Assembly: GCA_012729715.1 (NCBI GenBank)
Contig: JAAYCQ010000220.1
Coordinates: 1 to 47,538, forward strand
Length of the DNA: 47,538 bases
From: Syntrophomonadaceae bacterium
GTDB taxonomy: Bacteria > Bacillota > Syntrophomonadia > Syntrophomonadales > Syntrophomonadaceae
Direction of reading: 5' to 3'
Part shown: piece by piece, positions 9,621-17,882 of the stretch
Layout of the letters: the number at the start of each line of letters is the position of its first letter
Numbering within the stretch: position 1 is the first letter of the stretch
The notes under the pieces: model-generated
Told to the model about the DNA's origin: nothing
Seen by the model: the letters and a program-made list of their open reading frames with translations, nothing else
Databases searched by the model: none
Position numbers and translations under genes: made by a program

Positions 9621-9773
9621 ATCTCCCATCCTTTCTTTGTTTTTGACTAGTTTGTCTTTTCCAGTGATAATGTATTCATATTTCATTCGCAAATTACCCC
9701 TGGAAGGTATAGAATAGACAAATAAATCGCTATAGTTACCATTCATGGCCACTGAACATAGGAGCAAATCATT

Positions 9774-10967
9774 ATGGCATTCATTAAAAAGAATATTGGT
9801 ACACCCCTCATCCTATTTGCCATGTCGACTTTGATGATGGGTGTATATTCCGGTCTTTATGATCCTTCCTTTAATAACTACCTGGCGCAGGTACATAATG
9901 TTAGTGAGGTTACCCGGGGAGCACTAGAGTTTCCACGGGAATTACCAGGATTTCTGGTAGTATTTATTTTTACGGCGCTGCTTTTTCTAGCGGATACGCG
10001 CATCGCCTCGGTATCAGCATTACTAGTAGCTTTAGCCTTATGGGGTCAGGGGTTTTTAGCGCCTAATATTACTATGGTAGTTGTCTGGATGTTTATTTGG
10101 AGTACCGGCGCTCACTTATACATGGCCATGACTCAACCGATCGCACTGCGCCTTGCCACTGAGGGACAGGAGGGCCGTCGCCTGGGCCAGTTGGGCTCGT
10201 TGGAAGCCCTGGGGGCAATTTTAGGAATGATTATTGTCTATTGGGGAGCTTCGCGCTATCATATTTCCTTTGGTGTACTCTTTGGTATCGCCGGCGGTTG
10301 CGCCCTGTTAGCCAGTATAGGTTTATTCCTTATAAAACCTCAGCCTTTAACTAATGTTTCCCGTCGTCTGGTCTTTAAGAAGAAATACACCCTCTTTTAT
10401 ATCCTTAATATCCTTTTTGGAGCCCGGAAACAAATCTTTTTAACCTTTGCTCCCTGGGTTTTAATTAAGGTTTTTCATGCCAATATTGAAACCTTTGCCA
10501 TACTTGGTTTTATAGGTACAGTTTTAAGCATCTTCTTCCGCCCTTTACTGGGGAGAGCCATTGATGCCTGGGGAGAAAGACGTATTATTGCCATGGAATC
10601 TTGTATGCTCATAATAATTAGCATATTATATGGTTTTTCACCTGGCTGGTTCTCCAATCAGGTGGCCATGCTGATAATAATGGCTTGTTTTATCTGTGAC
10701 CAATTATTATTTTCCGTTCGTATAGCTCGAACTACTTATCTGGCTCGTATTGCTGATGGGCCCGAGGATATTGCTTCCACCATATCAATGGGGCTAAGTA
10801 TGGATCACGCTGTTTCCATGTTAATCCCCTTAGGAGGCGGTTTATTGTGGGCCCATTATGGTTATCTGCCGGTATTTCTGGTATCAGGGGGACTGGCTAT
10901 ATGTAACCTTCTAATCGCTTTTTTTATTCCTGATCGCCAAAACAACCCATGTAATAGCAACTCGTAG
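9774..10967 (+). CDS. Major facilitator superfamily transporter
   Basis: 397 aa with about twelve hydrophobic segments and a cytoplasmic break in the middle (FKKKYTLFYILNILFGARKQ). AGGAG at 9760 precedes the ATG by 9 bases. The segment RPLLGRAIDAWGERRI after the seventh or eighth helix resembles the MFS loop motif. Basic residues concentrate in the predicted inside loops. The substrate cannot be assigned; the sequence resembles uncharacterised MFS proteins of anaerobic Firmicutes. It is monocistronic and ends before the hairpin at 11015-11042. Confidence 0.85.
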   Translation: MAFIKKNIGTPLILFAMSTLMMGVYSGLYDPSFNNYLAQVHNVSEVTRGALEFPRELPGFLVVFIFTALLFLADTRIASVSALLVALALWGQGFLAPNITMVVVWMFIWSTGAHLYMAMTQPIALRLATEGQEGRRLGQLGSLEALGAILGMIIVYWGASRYHISFGVLFGIAGGCALLASIGLFLIKPQPLTNVSRRLVFKKKYTLFYILNILFGARKQIFLTFAPWVLIKVFHANIETFAILGFIGTVLSIFFRPLLGRAIDAWGERRIIAMESCMLIIISILYGFSPGWFSNQVAMLIIMACFICDQLLFSVRIARTTYLARIADGPEDIASTISMGLSMDHAVSMLIPLGGGLLWAHYGYLPVFLVSGGLAICNLLIAFFIPDRQNNPCNSNS

Positions 10968-11014
10968 TTTAATTGTACGTTTGTAGTAACCTGTACACTT
11001 ATCCGAGGTAGCGG

Positions 11015-11042
11015 AAAGGGCGAACAGACGGGTTCGCCCTTT
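11015..11042. terminator. Bidirectional hairpin terminator (CGAAC stem repeat)
   Basis: AAAGGGCGAAC (11015-11025) pairs with GTTCGCCCTTT (11032-11042) around 6 bases. It lies between the convergent MFS and zinc-ribbon genes and could end both. The stem belongs to the CGAAC/GTTCG class of the scattered palindromes (also 14293 and 26281). Confidence 0.75.
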
Positions 11043-11052
11043 CTTAAGGAAA

Positions 11053-11295
11053 TCAACCGATTACTTTGTTTGGTTTGCTACTAAAGTATAACATCATAGT
11101 ACATCGGCTACAGGTAAGTGCTGTGGCCATCTTACCTGTATACTCGTTTTCGGCATAAGCCGATTCATAGATGTTGCACTGGACCCTGCTCTCGTAAAAT
11201 TTCTGAGCTCGGCAATGAGGGCAAATGACGTTAACACCGGCTACCTGGTAATGATTAGGCTCAGTAGGGTCTGACAGTGGTCGAAAGATGGACAA
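11053..11295 (-). CDS. Small zinc-ribbon protein
   Basis: 80 aa starting from a TTG that has GGGAGGTG nine bases upstream; no nearer ATG fits. Two knuckles, CPHC (about residue 25) and CSRC (about 62), can bind one zinc ion, with about 35 residues between. No membrane segment. Proteins of this kind often bind nucleic acid or other proteins, but nothing here tells which. It stands alone between the convergent MFS gene and the secreted NlpC/P60 gene. Confidence 0.65.
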   Translation of the reverse strand: MSIFRPLSDPTEPNHYQVAGVNVICPHCRAQKFYESRVQCNIYESAYAENEYTGKMATALTCSRCTMMLYFSSKPNKVIG

Positions 11296-11459
11296 AACTT
11301 ATGTCACCTCCCAAATAAACGTTAATAGTTAGTTTAATTATACTGGAAAATTTTTGTTTTGAGTAATTATTCTGATAATTTCCCTGATTAAACCACTATC
11401 ATATTATTTATAAGGTTTAAATTAAGTTTGTCCCTGCCGAATCTGCTGCCCCACCCTAT

Positions 11460-12182
11460 TTAAAACCCATTATGCAAGTATTTCGGCATTATTACCGGAC
11501 CAGGCTTCATCTGATATTTTGCCGGTATAACTGGCCTTGTATATTTATAAGTAGTTTTCGAAGAATACGCTGTAGTTGGGAGTACCCGCCGGGCACCATT
11601 AAAATGCTGGCCATACCAGTAAGTAAAACTGGTAGTTATACCAATGGCGGTTGGATAACCTTTAACCGTATGTATTATAGTTGGCTTTCCGTTTAGTTTA
11701 CCCATATATATGGCTACATGGCCAATATAGCGTTTTCCGGTACTATCCTCTTTCCAAAAGGTAAAAATATCTCCTGGCTTAAGCTTATCCACACCTACCA
11801 GCATATATTTTTTAGTGCTGCCCGGCTGGCGTTTGCTATAAACTCCACTCACCGGCTTGCCTACTGTGTTATACTTTCGCGCTGCTGAAGTAATACTGTA
11901 GCCAAAATCCTTGTAAACTAGGGAGACAAAATTGGAACAATCTATGTAACCAGTATCCCAATATTTTTTATGTCCATAAACCATATATCCGTAATTCATA
12001 TACCAGATGGCTCGGCCTACTAGAGCATGGGCTGGACTGTTGTTGTATATTTCCCGGAATGCTTTTACCTGGGGTAAATCCGGTTTAATAACTGTTTCAG
12101 CAACAATAGTCTTAACTGGTGTTAGCGTTAAACCAAGTGTAAATACAAATACCATAATTAATGCCAAAGCTTTTTTCTTCAT
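11460..12182 (-). CDS. Secreted NlpC/P60-like cysteine peptidase (cell-wall amidase family)
   Basis: 240 aa with an N-terminal signal peptide (MKKKALALIMVFVFTLGLTL, cleavage probably after TIVAE or nearby). The catalytic domain shows Cys in YIDCSNFVSLVY, a His in IGHVAIYMG and a second polar position in IIHTVKG, the Cys-His-His order of NlpC/P60 enzymes. These cleave peptide bonds or amides in peptidoglycan stem peptides. There is no SH3 or LysM domain; the C-terminal about 45 residues are rich in Lys, Pro and Tyr and may bind the wall. GGAGG precedes the ATG. The gene is monocistronic, near the spore coat genes. Confidence 0.85.
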   Translation of the reverse strand: MKKKALALIMVFVFTLGLTLTPVKTIVAETVIKPDLPQVKAFREIYNNSPAHALVGRAIWYMNYGYMVYGHKKYWDTGYIDCSNFVSLVYKDFGYSITSAARKYNTVGKPVSGVYSKRQPGSTKKYMLVGVDKLKPGDIFTFWKEDSTGKRYIGHVAIYMGKLNGKPTIIHTVKGYPTAIGITTSFTYWYGQHFNGARRVLPTTAYSSKTTYKYTRPVIPAKYQMKPGPVIMPKYLHNGF

Positions 12183-12438
12183 AAAGTACCTCCTCGTATA
12201 AAAAAACCTGATTAAAAATTTCTTTTTTTAGGACAAATTGCGTTGTTATTCTCATTAGCCCATAAGGTACCAGTGCACTATTATAAATGGTTCTTTTCCC
12301 AATGCTGTATACCTTTATGTAAATTGTGCCAATCCAATGGTATTCCCGATTTAATAATCATTGGAAGGTATAGATAGATTAAATCGAGGCAATATAATAC
12401 TGTGCTCAAAATAAAATTAATGAAAGGAGCAGCAAAGA

Positions 12439-12621
12439 ATGAATATCAATCAGATGGAATTGCAAACCCTTAGACATTTAATTGGTTCCCATGAAAATGC
12501 TGAAAAGAAACTTAACTTCTATGCTTCTCAGGTTCAGGATCCCCAGGTTAGGCAGATGTTTCAGCAATCAGCTCAATCCGCTTCTCAGACCCGTCAGAAA
12601 CTATTATCATTTTTGGGATAA
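12439..12621 (+). CDS. Small CotF-associated spore coat protein
   Basis: 60 aa helical protein (ELQTLRHLIGSHENAEKKLNF...), glutamine- and serine-rich, following GAAAGGAG. It resembles the short partners that precede CotF-family coat proteins in Clostridia, and lies 12 bases upstream of one. Both were probably made together in the mother cell during sporulation. I infer the coat role from the neighbour and composition; the sequence alone is too short to be sure. Confidence 0.65.
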   Translation: MNINQMELQTLRHLIGSHENAEKKLNFYASQVQDPQVRQMFQQSAQSASQTRQKLLSFLG

Positions 12622-12633
12622 GGAGATGAAAAA

Positions 12634-12888
12634 ATGCAGCATATCGGCGATAAAGAAATGGTAAATGATATTCTTTCCATGATGAAAAGCAGTTTAACCA
12701 CCTACGCTAGCAGTATTAGCGAATGCTCTAATCAGCAACTGCGTCAGACCCTGCAGCAGATTAGAAACTCTGATGAACAGTTCCAGTACCAGTTGTATCA
12801 AATGGCAGAATCTAAAGGTTTCTATAAACCTGCTACCCCGGCTGACACCAAAGATATCCAACAAGTTAGATCTTCGGTCAGTTCCTAA
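12634..12888 (+). CDS. Spore coat protein, CotF family
   Basis: 84 aa with the Coat_F pattern: KEMVNDILSMMKSSLTTYASSISECSNQQLRQTLQQI followed by a helix with QLYQMAESKGFYKPA. The family forms part of the endospore coat and is also found as short copies in Clostridia. It follows the 60-aa gene by 12 bases and ends before a strong terminator at 12905-12942. Its presence supports a spore-forming host. Confidence 0.85.
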   Translation: MQHIGDKEMVNDILSMMKSSLTTYASSISECSNQQLRQTLQQIRNSDEQFQYQLYQMAESKGFYKPATPADTKDIQQVRSSVSS

Positions 12889-12904
12889 TTATTTCGATCA
12901 GTAA

Positions 12905-12942
12905 AATAGACCTGGGGATATAAATCTCCGGGTCTATTTTTT
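12905..12942 (+). terminator. Rho-independent terminator of the coat gene pair
   Basis: AATAGACC (12905-12912) pairs with GGTCTATT (12931-12938), extended by G-C and G-U pairs inside, followed by a run of T. Confidence 0.85.
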
Positions 12943-13036
12943 ATACTCTCTCCTGTTAATACTTTCCATTATTCAGTCATAAGTGAAAAAAAAACCAATA
13001 AATATGATAATATATTTTCTGTATAAGGAGAGAGTT

Positions 13037-14131
13037 ATGAAAAAAGGAAAACATTTTATAGCTATAGTTTTACTAATCACATTAATCACATGTTATGCTA
13101 CCCCGGTAATAGGGGCGGAGACAACTGAGTCCCAGGTGCTACCTCAGGAAGTAACTCAGGATGTAACCCAGGACGCACCTCAGGATGTAACTCAGAAAGT
13201 ACTAATTAAATCCATAATTGTTCGAACTATTGAAGTTTATGTGGATGGCCAAAAAGCCCCTCTTAATTATGCTGCCTTTATTGACACCACAGCAAAGACA
13301 GTAATTTCATTAAATGATTGCAGCCTTATATTCGGTGTTCAGGTTGAATTTATCGATACCAGACTCTTGCTTAGAAAGGATTCCAAAGAATTCTCACTGG
13401 AAAAAGACGATTATCTACAGCTTCCTCCAGCCCAGGTGCAGGAAGAAGATCCAGGTACACTCAAACTCGATGAGTTCTATCTACCCATGCGCTTTGTAGC
13501 TGAACAGTTGGGTTATAATGTAAAATACAATTCCCGGGTGGGAGCAGTTATTGTACGCAGTGCTGATTATCAAGGTCCCGACCCCCAGTTTGCCCCCCCA
13601 CAACCACCACAGCTTCCTGCTAACTTACCCCGCTGGGGAACATTAAGTGATGCTCCGGTTATGGCCCAGTTATGGCCGGCGGAAAATATTATTGCCGGTT
13701 ATTTTACCAGCATTGCTACCAGCCCTCCACCACGTAATCATAATATCTCACTGTCCTGCAGCAAACTAAATGGGGTTATTGTTAAACCTAAAGAAGTTTT
13801 TTCTTTTAATCGGATAGTGGGAAGAAGGACAGTTGAGGCCGGCTATAAAACTGCAATTGTTTTTAGCGGCGGTCGTAAGGTACCAGGAATTGGTGGAGGA
13901 GTGTGCCAAACCTCCAGCACCCTTTATAATAGCTTGCTTACTTCTCAAATGAAGATAGTAGAACGACACCCTCATTCTCTACCTGTTAGCTATGTGCCAG
14001 CCAATCGTGATGCAACTATATCCTGGGGTGGAGCTGATTTGAAGTTTCGTAATAATAAACCTTACCCTATCAAAATACTGTGCCAGGTCTACAATAATTA
14101 TGTTATTTTTGCCATAGCCGCAGTGGAATAA
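13037..14131 (+). CDS. Exported VanW-family protein with copper amine oxidase-like N domain
   Basis: 364 aa from the ATG at 13037, which has AAGGAG just upstream; an in-frame GTG at 12983 lacks one. It starts with a signal peptide (KHFIAIVLLITLITCYATPV), then a short degenerate repeat of Q-D-V-T/A-P-Q type (about residues 30-55). A copper amine oxidase-like N-terminal domain follows, with FYLPMRFVAEQLGYNVKY, a cell-wall-associated fold in Clostridia that does not itself bind copper. The C-terminal half is VanW-like (KPKEVFSFNRIVG, GIGGGVCQTSSTLYNSLL, ERHPHSLPVSYV). VanW proteins occur in vancomycin-resistance clusters and sporulation-related loci, with no proven reaction. A wall role is inferred. 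Confidence 0.85.
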   Translation: MKKGKHFIAIVLLITLITCYATPVIGAETTESQVLPQEVTQDVTQDAPQDVTQKVLIKSIIVRTIEVYVDGQKAPLNYAAFIDTTAKTVISLNDCSLIFGVQVEFIDTRLLLRKDSKEFSLEKDDYLQLPPAQVQEEDPGTLKLDEFYLPMRFVAEQLGYNVKYNSRVGAVIVRSADYQGPDPQFAPPQPPQLPANLPRWGTLSDAPVMAQLWPAENIIAGYFTSIATSPPPRNHNISLSCSKLNGVIVKPKEVFSFNRIVGRRTVEAGYKTAIVFSGGRKVPGIGGGVCQTSSTLYNSLLTSQMKIVERHPHSLPVSYVPANRDATISWGGADLKFRNNKPYPIKILCQVYNNYVIFAIAAVE

Positions 14132-14212
14132 AATTGACACAGAAGGACACTGATTTTTATGATTAACGCGAATTTTTATTATAATGTTAAGGATGCAGAT
14201 TTATGTGGCTTT

Positions 14213-14321
14213 TGTAGGGGCAGACCCGTGTGTCTGCCCGGCCGCCCGCTGACCCCCGCAGGGTAATCCCGTTGCTGATGTAGCTGCCTATTCCGGGCGA
14301 ACACATGGGTTCGCCCCTACA
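14213..14321. repeat. Paired TGTAGGG-family palindromes (109-base inverted unit)
   Basis: One palindrome of the CAGAC class (14213-14241, beginning TGTAGGGGCAGACCC) and one of the CGAAC class in the opposite orientation (14293-14321, ending TTCGCCCCTACA) face each other across about 50 bases. The outer ends TGTAGGGG and CCCCTACA are inverted copies, so the whole resembles a small mobile unit or a REP pair. Confidence 0.7.
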
Positions 14322-14378
14322 GATTACGTGCCGTAGCCGGTTATATTAGTAGTACAATTCCAAATTTGAAGTACGCTT

Positions 14379-14418
14379 AATAATCCAGTATGCTATCTGG
14401 TAAGTATATTGGATTATT
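14379..14418 (+). other. Hairpin upstream of the glycosyltransferase gene
   Basis: AATAATCCA (14379-14387) pairs with TGGATTATT (14410-14418). It may be a leader or terminator structure; with the palindromes at 14213-14321 it is all I see between 14132 and 14480. Confidence 0.4.
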
Positions 14419-14480
14419 TTCCTGTCTTTGGGGAAAGAATCTATTATGACTAATGTATGACCTGAAAGGAGTTGTCAGAT

Positions 14481-15491
14481 ATGAAAATAGCTTTGTTATC
14501 GCCGATTGCCTGGAGAACTCCCCCTCGTCATTACGGTCCCTGGGAAAGAGTTGTTTCCCTGTTGGCTGAAGGTTTGGTGCAAAGGGGTATGGATGTTACT
14601 CTTTTTGCCACCGGAGATTCACAAACCTCGGCCCGCTTGCAATATATATGCCCTTTTCCCTATGAAGAAGACCCCAACATCGACCCGAAAGTATGGGAAG
14701 CCATGCATATAGCTTATCTTTTTGAGCAAGCTCATAAGTATGACCTGATTCATAACAATTATGACTTTATGCCCTTATCCTTTAGCCGCCTGGTAGATAC
14801 TCCGATGCTAACCACCATTCATGGTTTTTCTTCCAGCAAAATCCTGCCTATTTACCGGGAGTATAACCGGGATAATTACTACGTATCTATCAGCGATGCC
14901 GACCGTAACCCTGGACTAGATTACCTGGCTACGGTTTATCATGGTATTGACCTTAAGGAGTTTACCCTGGTTGAGCACCCTGGAGATTACCTGCTCTATT
15001 TTGGACGTATCCATCCGGACAAGGGTACTGCCGATGCTATTGAAATAGCACACCGGTATGGGAGAAAGCTATATATAGCGGGAATTATCCAAGATAAGGA
15101 TTACTACAACGCTAAGGTTGCTCCTCATGTGGACAACCACAATGTATTCTACCTGGGTTCAGTAGGCCCGGCCCAGCGCCGGCAGTTATTGGGGCAGACC
15201 TATGCCTTGCTGCATCCTATTCATTTTGATGAGCCCTTTGGCCTTAGCGTGGTAGAATCAATGGCCTGTGGAACCCCGGTCATTGCCTTTAAGCGAGGGT
15301 CAATGCCGGAAGTCATAAGTGATGGTCGTACTGGTTTCCTGGTTAATAATGTAGCTGAAGCCTGCGAAAAGTTGGATCTGATAAGAGAATTGGATAGAAA
15401 GGAATGCCACCGGTGGGTAAAAGAGCGCTTTAGCCAGGAAAGAATGGTAGATGACTATATCGCCCTCTACAAACAAATCCTGGGCAGGTAG
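14481..15491 (+). CDS. Family 4 glycosyltransferase
   Basis: 336 aa from the ATG at 14481, nine bases after AAAGGAG; an in-frame TTG at 14472 overlaps the site. The fold is GT-B: N-terminal half with GPWERVVSLLAEGLVQRG, and the sugar-nucleotide half with YFGRIHPDKG and the E-x7-E motif in FDEPFGLSVVESMACGTPVIAF. These retaining enzymes move a sugar from an activated donor to a lipid, protein or sugar acceptor. Donor and acceptor cannot be read. A single gene between repeat clusters; its last 20 bases and downstream region are duplicated at 15597-15714. Confidence 0.9.
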   Translation: MKIALLSPIAWRTPPRHYGPWERVVSLLAEGLVQRGMDVTLFATGDSQTSARLQYICPFPYEEDPNIDPKVWEAMHIAYLFEQAHKYDLIHNNYDFMPLSFSRLVDTPMLTTIHGFSSSKILPIYREYNRDNYYVSISDADRNPGLDYLATVYHGIDLKEFTLVEHPGDYLLYFGRIHPDKGTADAIEIAHRYGRKLYIAGIIQDKDYYNAKVAPHVDNHNVFYLGSVGPAQRRQLLGQTYALLHPIHFDEPFGLSVVESMACGTPVIAFKRGSMPEVISDGRTGFLVNNVAEACEKLDLIRELDRKECHRWVKERFSQERMVDDYIALYKQILGR

Positions 15492-15714
15492 TTTAAAAAA
15501 GACGGAACGGGCACAGGGGCCGTTCCCTACATATACGATTTCGCCCTATGGGTATGACAATTAAGGTTGCCGCGTCTATTCCCCGTTTTATTTTCTAAAC
15601 AAATCCTGGGCCGGTAGTTTAAAAAGACGGAACGGCACAGGGGCCGTTCCCTACACATCCGCGGTTTCGCCCTATGGGTACGGTTTCCGCGTCTATTTCC
15701 TAGTATTTTATTAG
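15471..15714 (+). repeat. Imperfect tandem duplication of about 120 bases at the 3' end of the glycosyltransferase gene
   Basis: The segment from AAACAAATCCTGGGC at 15471, including the gene's last codons and stop, recurs from 15597 (period 126) and ends in a second TCTATT...TTTTA stretch. Each copy contains a GGAACGG/CCGTTCC palindrome ending CCCTACA (15503-15531 and 15628-15655), the third stem class of the scattered palindromes. Confidence 0.85.
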
Positions 15715-15716
15715 CC

Positions 15717-16574
15717 CTATTCCCGAGGGGGGGTTAGGAAAAATACCGAATAGGTACCAGCACCTACATGGGACCCTATGGCGGCACCAATCTCTGAAAT
15801 AACAAATTCCTTACAGCCGAATTTTTCTTCAATTAACTTTTGAATCTCCAGGGCGCCTTCCAGATCATTAGAATGGTTTATTCCTATTAACTGCTCTGAC
15901 AACTGATAACCCCTGTCCTCCATTACTTCCAGAAGCCTTTTCTTAGCCTTTTTAATACCGTGGGCTTTTTCCAGGGGGTGAATGGTACCATCAATAAAGT
16001 GAGCAATAAGTTTTATGTTTAAGAGGTTACCCAGGGCAGCAGAGGTTGCACTGATACGACCTCCCCTTTTTAACATTTCGAAATTACCCACAATGAATAT
16101 ATGCTGGATACGCTCTATATTATCTTTTATTCCGGCAATTACCTCCTGTTTGGTCTTACCGGCAGCAATATCATGAGCAGCCTTAATTACGGTAAGGCCA
16201 TAGCCTACGGAAGCACTCTGTGAGTCTATTACGGTTATCCTCTCTGGATTCACCATATCCCGAGCTATACAAGCAGATTGGTATGTACCACTGAGGCCAG
16301 AGGAAAATGCAATATAGATAATATCATCATCACTTTCCTTCATAACCTGTTCAAACTCCTCCTGAAACTCCACCGGAGTTATCTGTGCGGTCATAGGGAT
16401 TACCCCAGGTTCAGCAATCAGGTGGTAGAATTCACCAGGACTAATAGTTAAACGGTCCCGGTAGGTCTTATCTTTTATAGTAACCGGCATAAAAAACATT
16501 TTAACCTTAAGTTGTTCTAGGAATTCTAAATCCAAATCACAAGCATTATCAACATAAAGACGAATTTTACCCAT
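15717..16574 (-). CDS. DegV family fatty-acid-binding protein
   Basis: 285 aa. It has the DegV order: N-terminal YVDNACDLD in place of the usual DSACDL-type, then PVTIKDKTYRDR, MTAQITPVEFQEEF with the conserved T/S region, FSSGLSGTYQSA (lipid head-group binding), VIDSQSASVGYG and KRGGRISATSAALGNLL. DegV proteins hold a long-chain fatty acid in a tunnel and in Gram-positives act as FakB-like partners of fatty acid kinase FakA. No fakA gene is near. It is monocistronic and convergent with the glycosyltransferase. A role in fatty-acid uptake or turnover is an inference. Confidence 0.9.
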   Translation of the reverse strand: MGKIRLYVDNACDLDLEFLEQLKVKMFFMPVTIKDKTYRDRLTISPGEFYHLIAEPGVIPMTAQITPVEFQEEFEQVMKESDDDIIYIAFSSGLSGTYQSACIARDMVNPERITVIDSQSASVGYGLTVIKAAHDIAAGKTKQEVIAGIKDNIERIQHIFIVGNFEMLKRGGRISATSAALGNLLNIKLIAHFIDGTIHPLEKAHGIKKAKKRLLEVMEDRGYQLSEQLIGINHSNDLEGALEIQKLIEEKFGCKEFVISEIGAAIGSHVGAGTYSVFFLTPPRE

Positions 16575-16738
16575 AATAAATGCCCTCCTGTAAATTTACT
16601 GGGAACGCATAATATAAAATTCTATCATCTATCGATAATTCCGGCAAGGGGGGCTGGTCCTCCTCTGCTTACCAGGAAGGAATTTCCTTGCAGCAATCGA
16701 ATTGCTATATATAAACAAATAGACAGGAGGGGGTTAGG

Positions 16739-17518
16739 ATGGATTACAGTAATTATAGTACCCTAAAAATCGAGATGCTGGATCAGGGTATTATGTTGCT
16801 GACTTTAAACCGGCCGGATAAACTTAACGCTGTAAATAGAGCTATGTTAGACGATCTGGCTGACCTTTGGGCTAAGCTGAGACATGATTTTAATACCCGA
16901 GTGGTAATCCTGCAGGGTGCAGGAGAGAAAGGATTCTGTGGCGGGGTAGATGTAAAAGAGGGCATGACCCAAGATTTGATGCATGCCCCGGGATTCTACG
17001 AATATCAAACCCGATTGGCAGAACTGCAATTGGATATGCGTAAAATTCCTCAACCAATTATTGCCTTAATCCATGGAGCTGCAGCGGGGGCAGGCTTTAG
17101 TTTCGCCATTGCCTCAGATATCCGCATAATTACACCTGATGCACGTTTTTCGGCTTTCTATATTAATGTGGGTTTGGGAGGGGCGGATATGGGCTCCAGT
17201 TATTTCCTACCCCGTCACATCGGAACGGGGCGGGCCTACGAGTTCTTGCTAACCGGTCGTTTTATGAAGGCCGAGGAAGCAATGCAATTAGGCCTGGCCT
17301 CCCGTTGTGTTCCCCGGGATAAACTGCTGGAAACTGCTCTGGAACTGGCTGCTGATATAGTAAGTAAGGAACCGCTGGCTATCCGCTGTACCAAAGAAGC
17401 TATTAACCAGAATCTAGACTGTGCCGGATTGGAATCAGCTCTAAGTATGGAGAACCGTAACCAGCTATTAATGGTTATGCACAACATACACAAAGGTAAG
17501 GAAAGGCCATTTGCCTGA
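16739..17518 (+). CDS. Atypical crotonase-fold (enoyl-CoA hydratase/isomerase family) protein
   Basis: 259 aa of crotonase fold: N-terminal LTLNRPDKLNAVNRAML, CoA-binding GFCGGVDVKEG and oxyanion-hole segment ALIHGAAAGAGFSFAIASDIRI. The two catalytic glutamates of true enoyl-CoA hydratase (GGGCE and PEI..G) are replaced: GAGFS and FYINVGLGG. Instead an aspartate lies in GGADMGSSYFLPRHIG, where dienoyl-CoA isomerases have a catalytic Asp. So isomerase or another reaction is likelier than hydration. AGGAGGGGG stands before the ATG. It is followed by a clear terminator and stands alone. Compare the canonical enzyme at 41719. Confidence 0.85.
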   Translation: MDYSNYSTLKIEMLDQGIMLLTLNRPDKLNAVNRAMLDDLADLWAKLRHDFNTRVVILQGAGEKGFCGGVDVKEGMTQDLMHAPGFYEYQTRLAELQLDMRKIPQPIIALIHGAAAGAGFSFAIASDIRIITPDARFSAFYINVGLGGADMGSSYFLPRHIGTGRAYEFLLTGRFMKAEEAMQLGLASRCVPRDKLLETALELAADIVSKEPLAIRCTKEAINQNLDCAGLESALSMENRNQLLMVMHNIHKGKERPFA

Positions 17519-17540
17519 ACCAACATTAAATTAGACAATG

Positions 17541-17577
17541 AAAACACCACTCCTCTTAATTGAATGAGTGGTGTTTT
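17541..17577. terminator. Rho-independent terminator
   Basis: A 12-base stem: AAAACACCACTC (17541-17552) with GAGTGGTGTTTT (17566-17577). A/T arms on both sides let it work for the crotonase gene on the plus strand and for the Spo0E-like gene on the minus strand. Confidence 0.9.
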
Positions 17578-17613
17578 AACTTTTGCCAAACTCCTTCGCT
17601 CACCGGAAACAGC

Positions 17614-17793
17614 TTAGTGAACTTTTTTCCCTGATTCCTCCCGAAGTAGCAGATAGTACTGATTTATTAAATTATCAAGAATCTCGCTTTTTTTCAAAAC
17701 GTCATTATCATGTAATCCTCTGCGCTTACCCTGGTCATTTAACTGAGCCCGTAGTTCTTCTATCTCGCGCATAAGATTTTCCACATTTTTCAT
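17614..17793 (-). CDS. Spo0E-like sporulation phosphatase
   Basis: 59 aa read on the minus strand, shorter than the usual ORF cut-off. The start ATG (17793) is preceded by AAGGAG eleven bases upstream. The protein has an N-terminal helix (MKNVENLMREIEELRAQLND) and a second helix LKKSEILDNLINQYY that matches the Spo0E signature SQELDxLIxxY. Spo0E-type proteins dephosphorylate Spo0A-P and so delay sporulation; they act in the cytoplasm as small two-helix dimers. Its presence fits a spore-former. It lies between two convergent metabolic genes with no operon partner. The plus-strand frame over the same bases is a shadow. Confidence 0.8.
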   Translation of the reverse strand: MKNVENLMREIEELRAQLNDQGKRRGLHDNDVLKKSEILDNLINQYYLLLREESGKKVH

Positions 17794-17882
17794 TAATCCC
17801 TATGCTCCTTATAAAGTATCCCGGCGCTCGTATTATAATAACCTTAGGTAGCTAATCTGGCAAGACTATATTTACTACCTTA

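Noticed and set aside
14213-14321. CRISPR repeats or tRNA in the palindrome regions
   Set aside because: Only two copies, inverted, with no regular spacers, and no cloverleaf can be drawn.
17583-17774. 63-codon plus-strand frame after the crotonase terminator
   Set aside because: It lies opposite the Spo0E-like gene, has no ribosome site and shows no motif.
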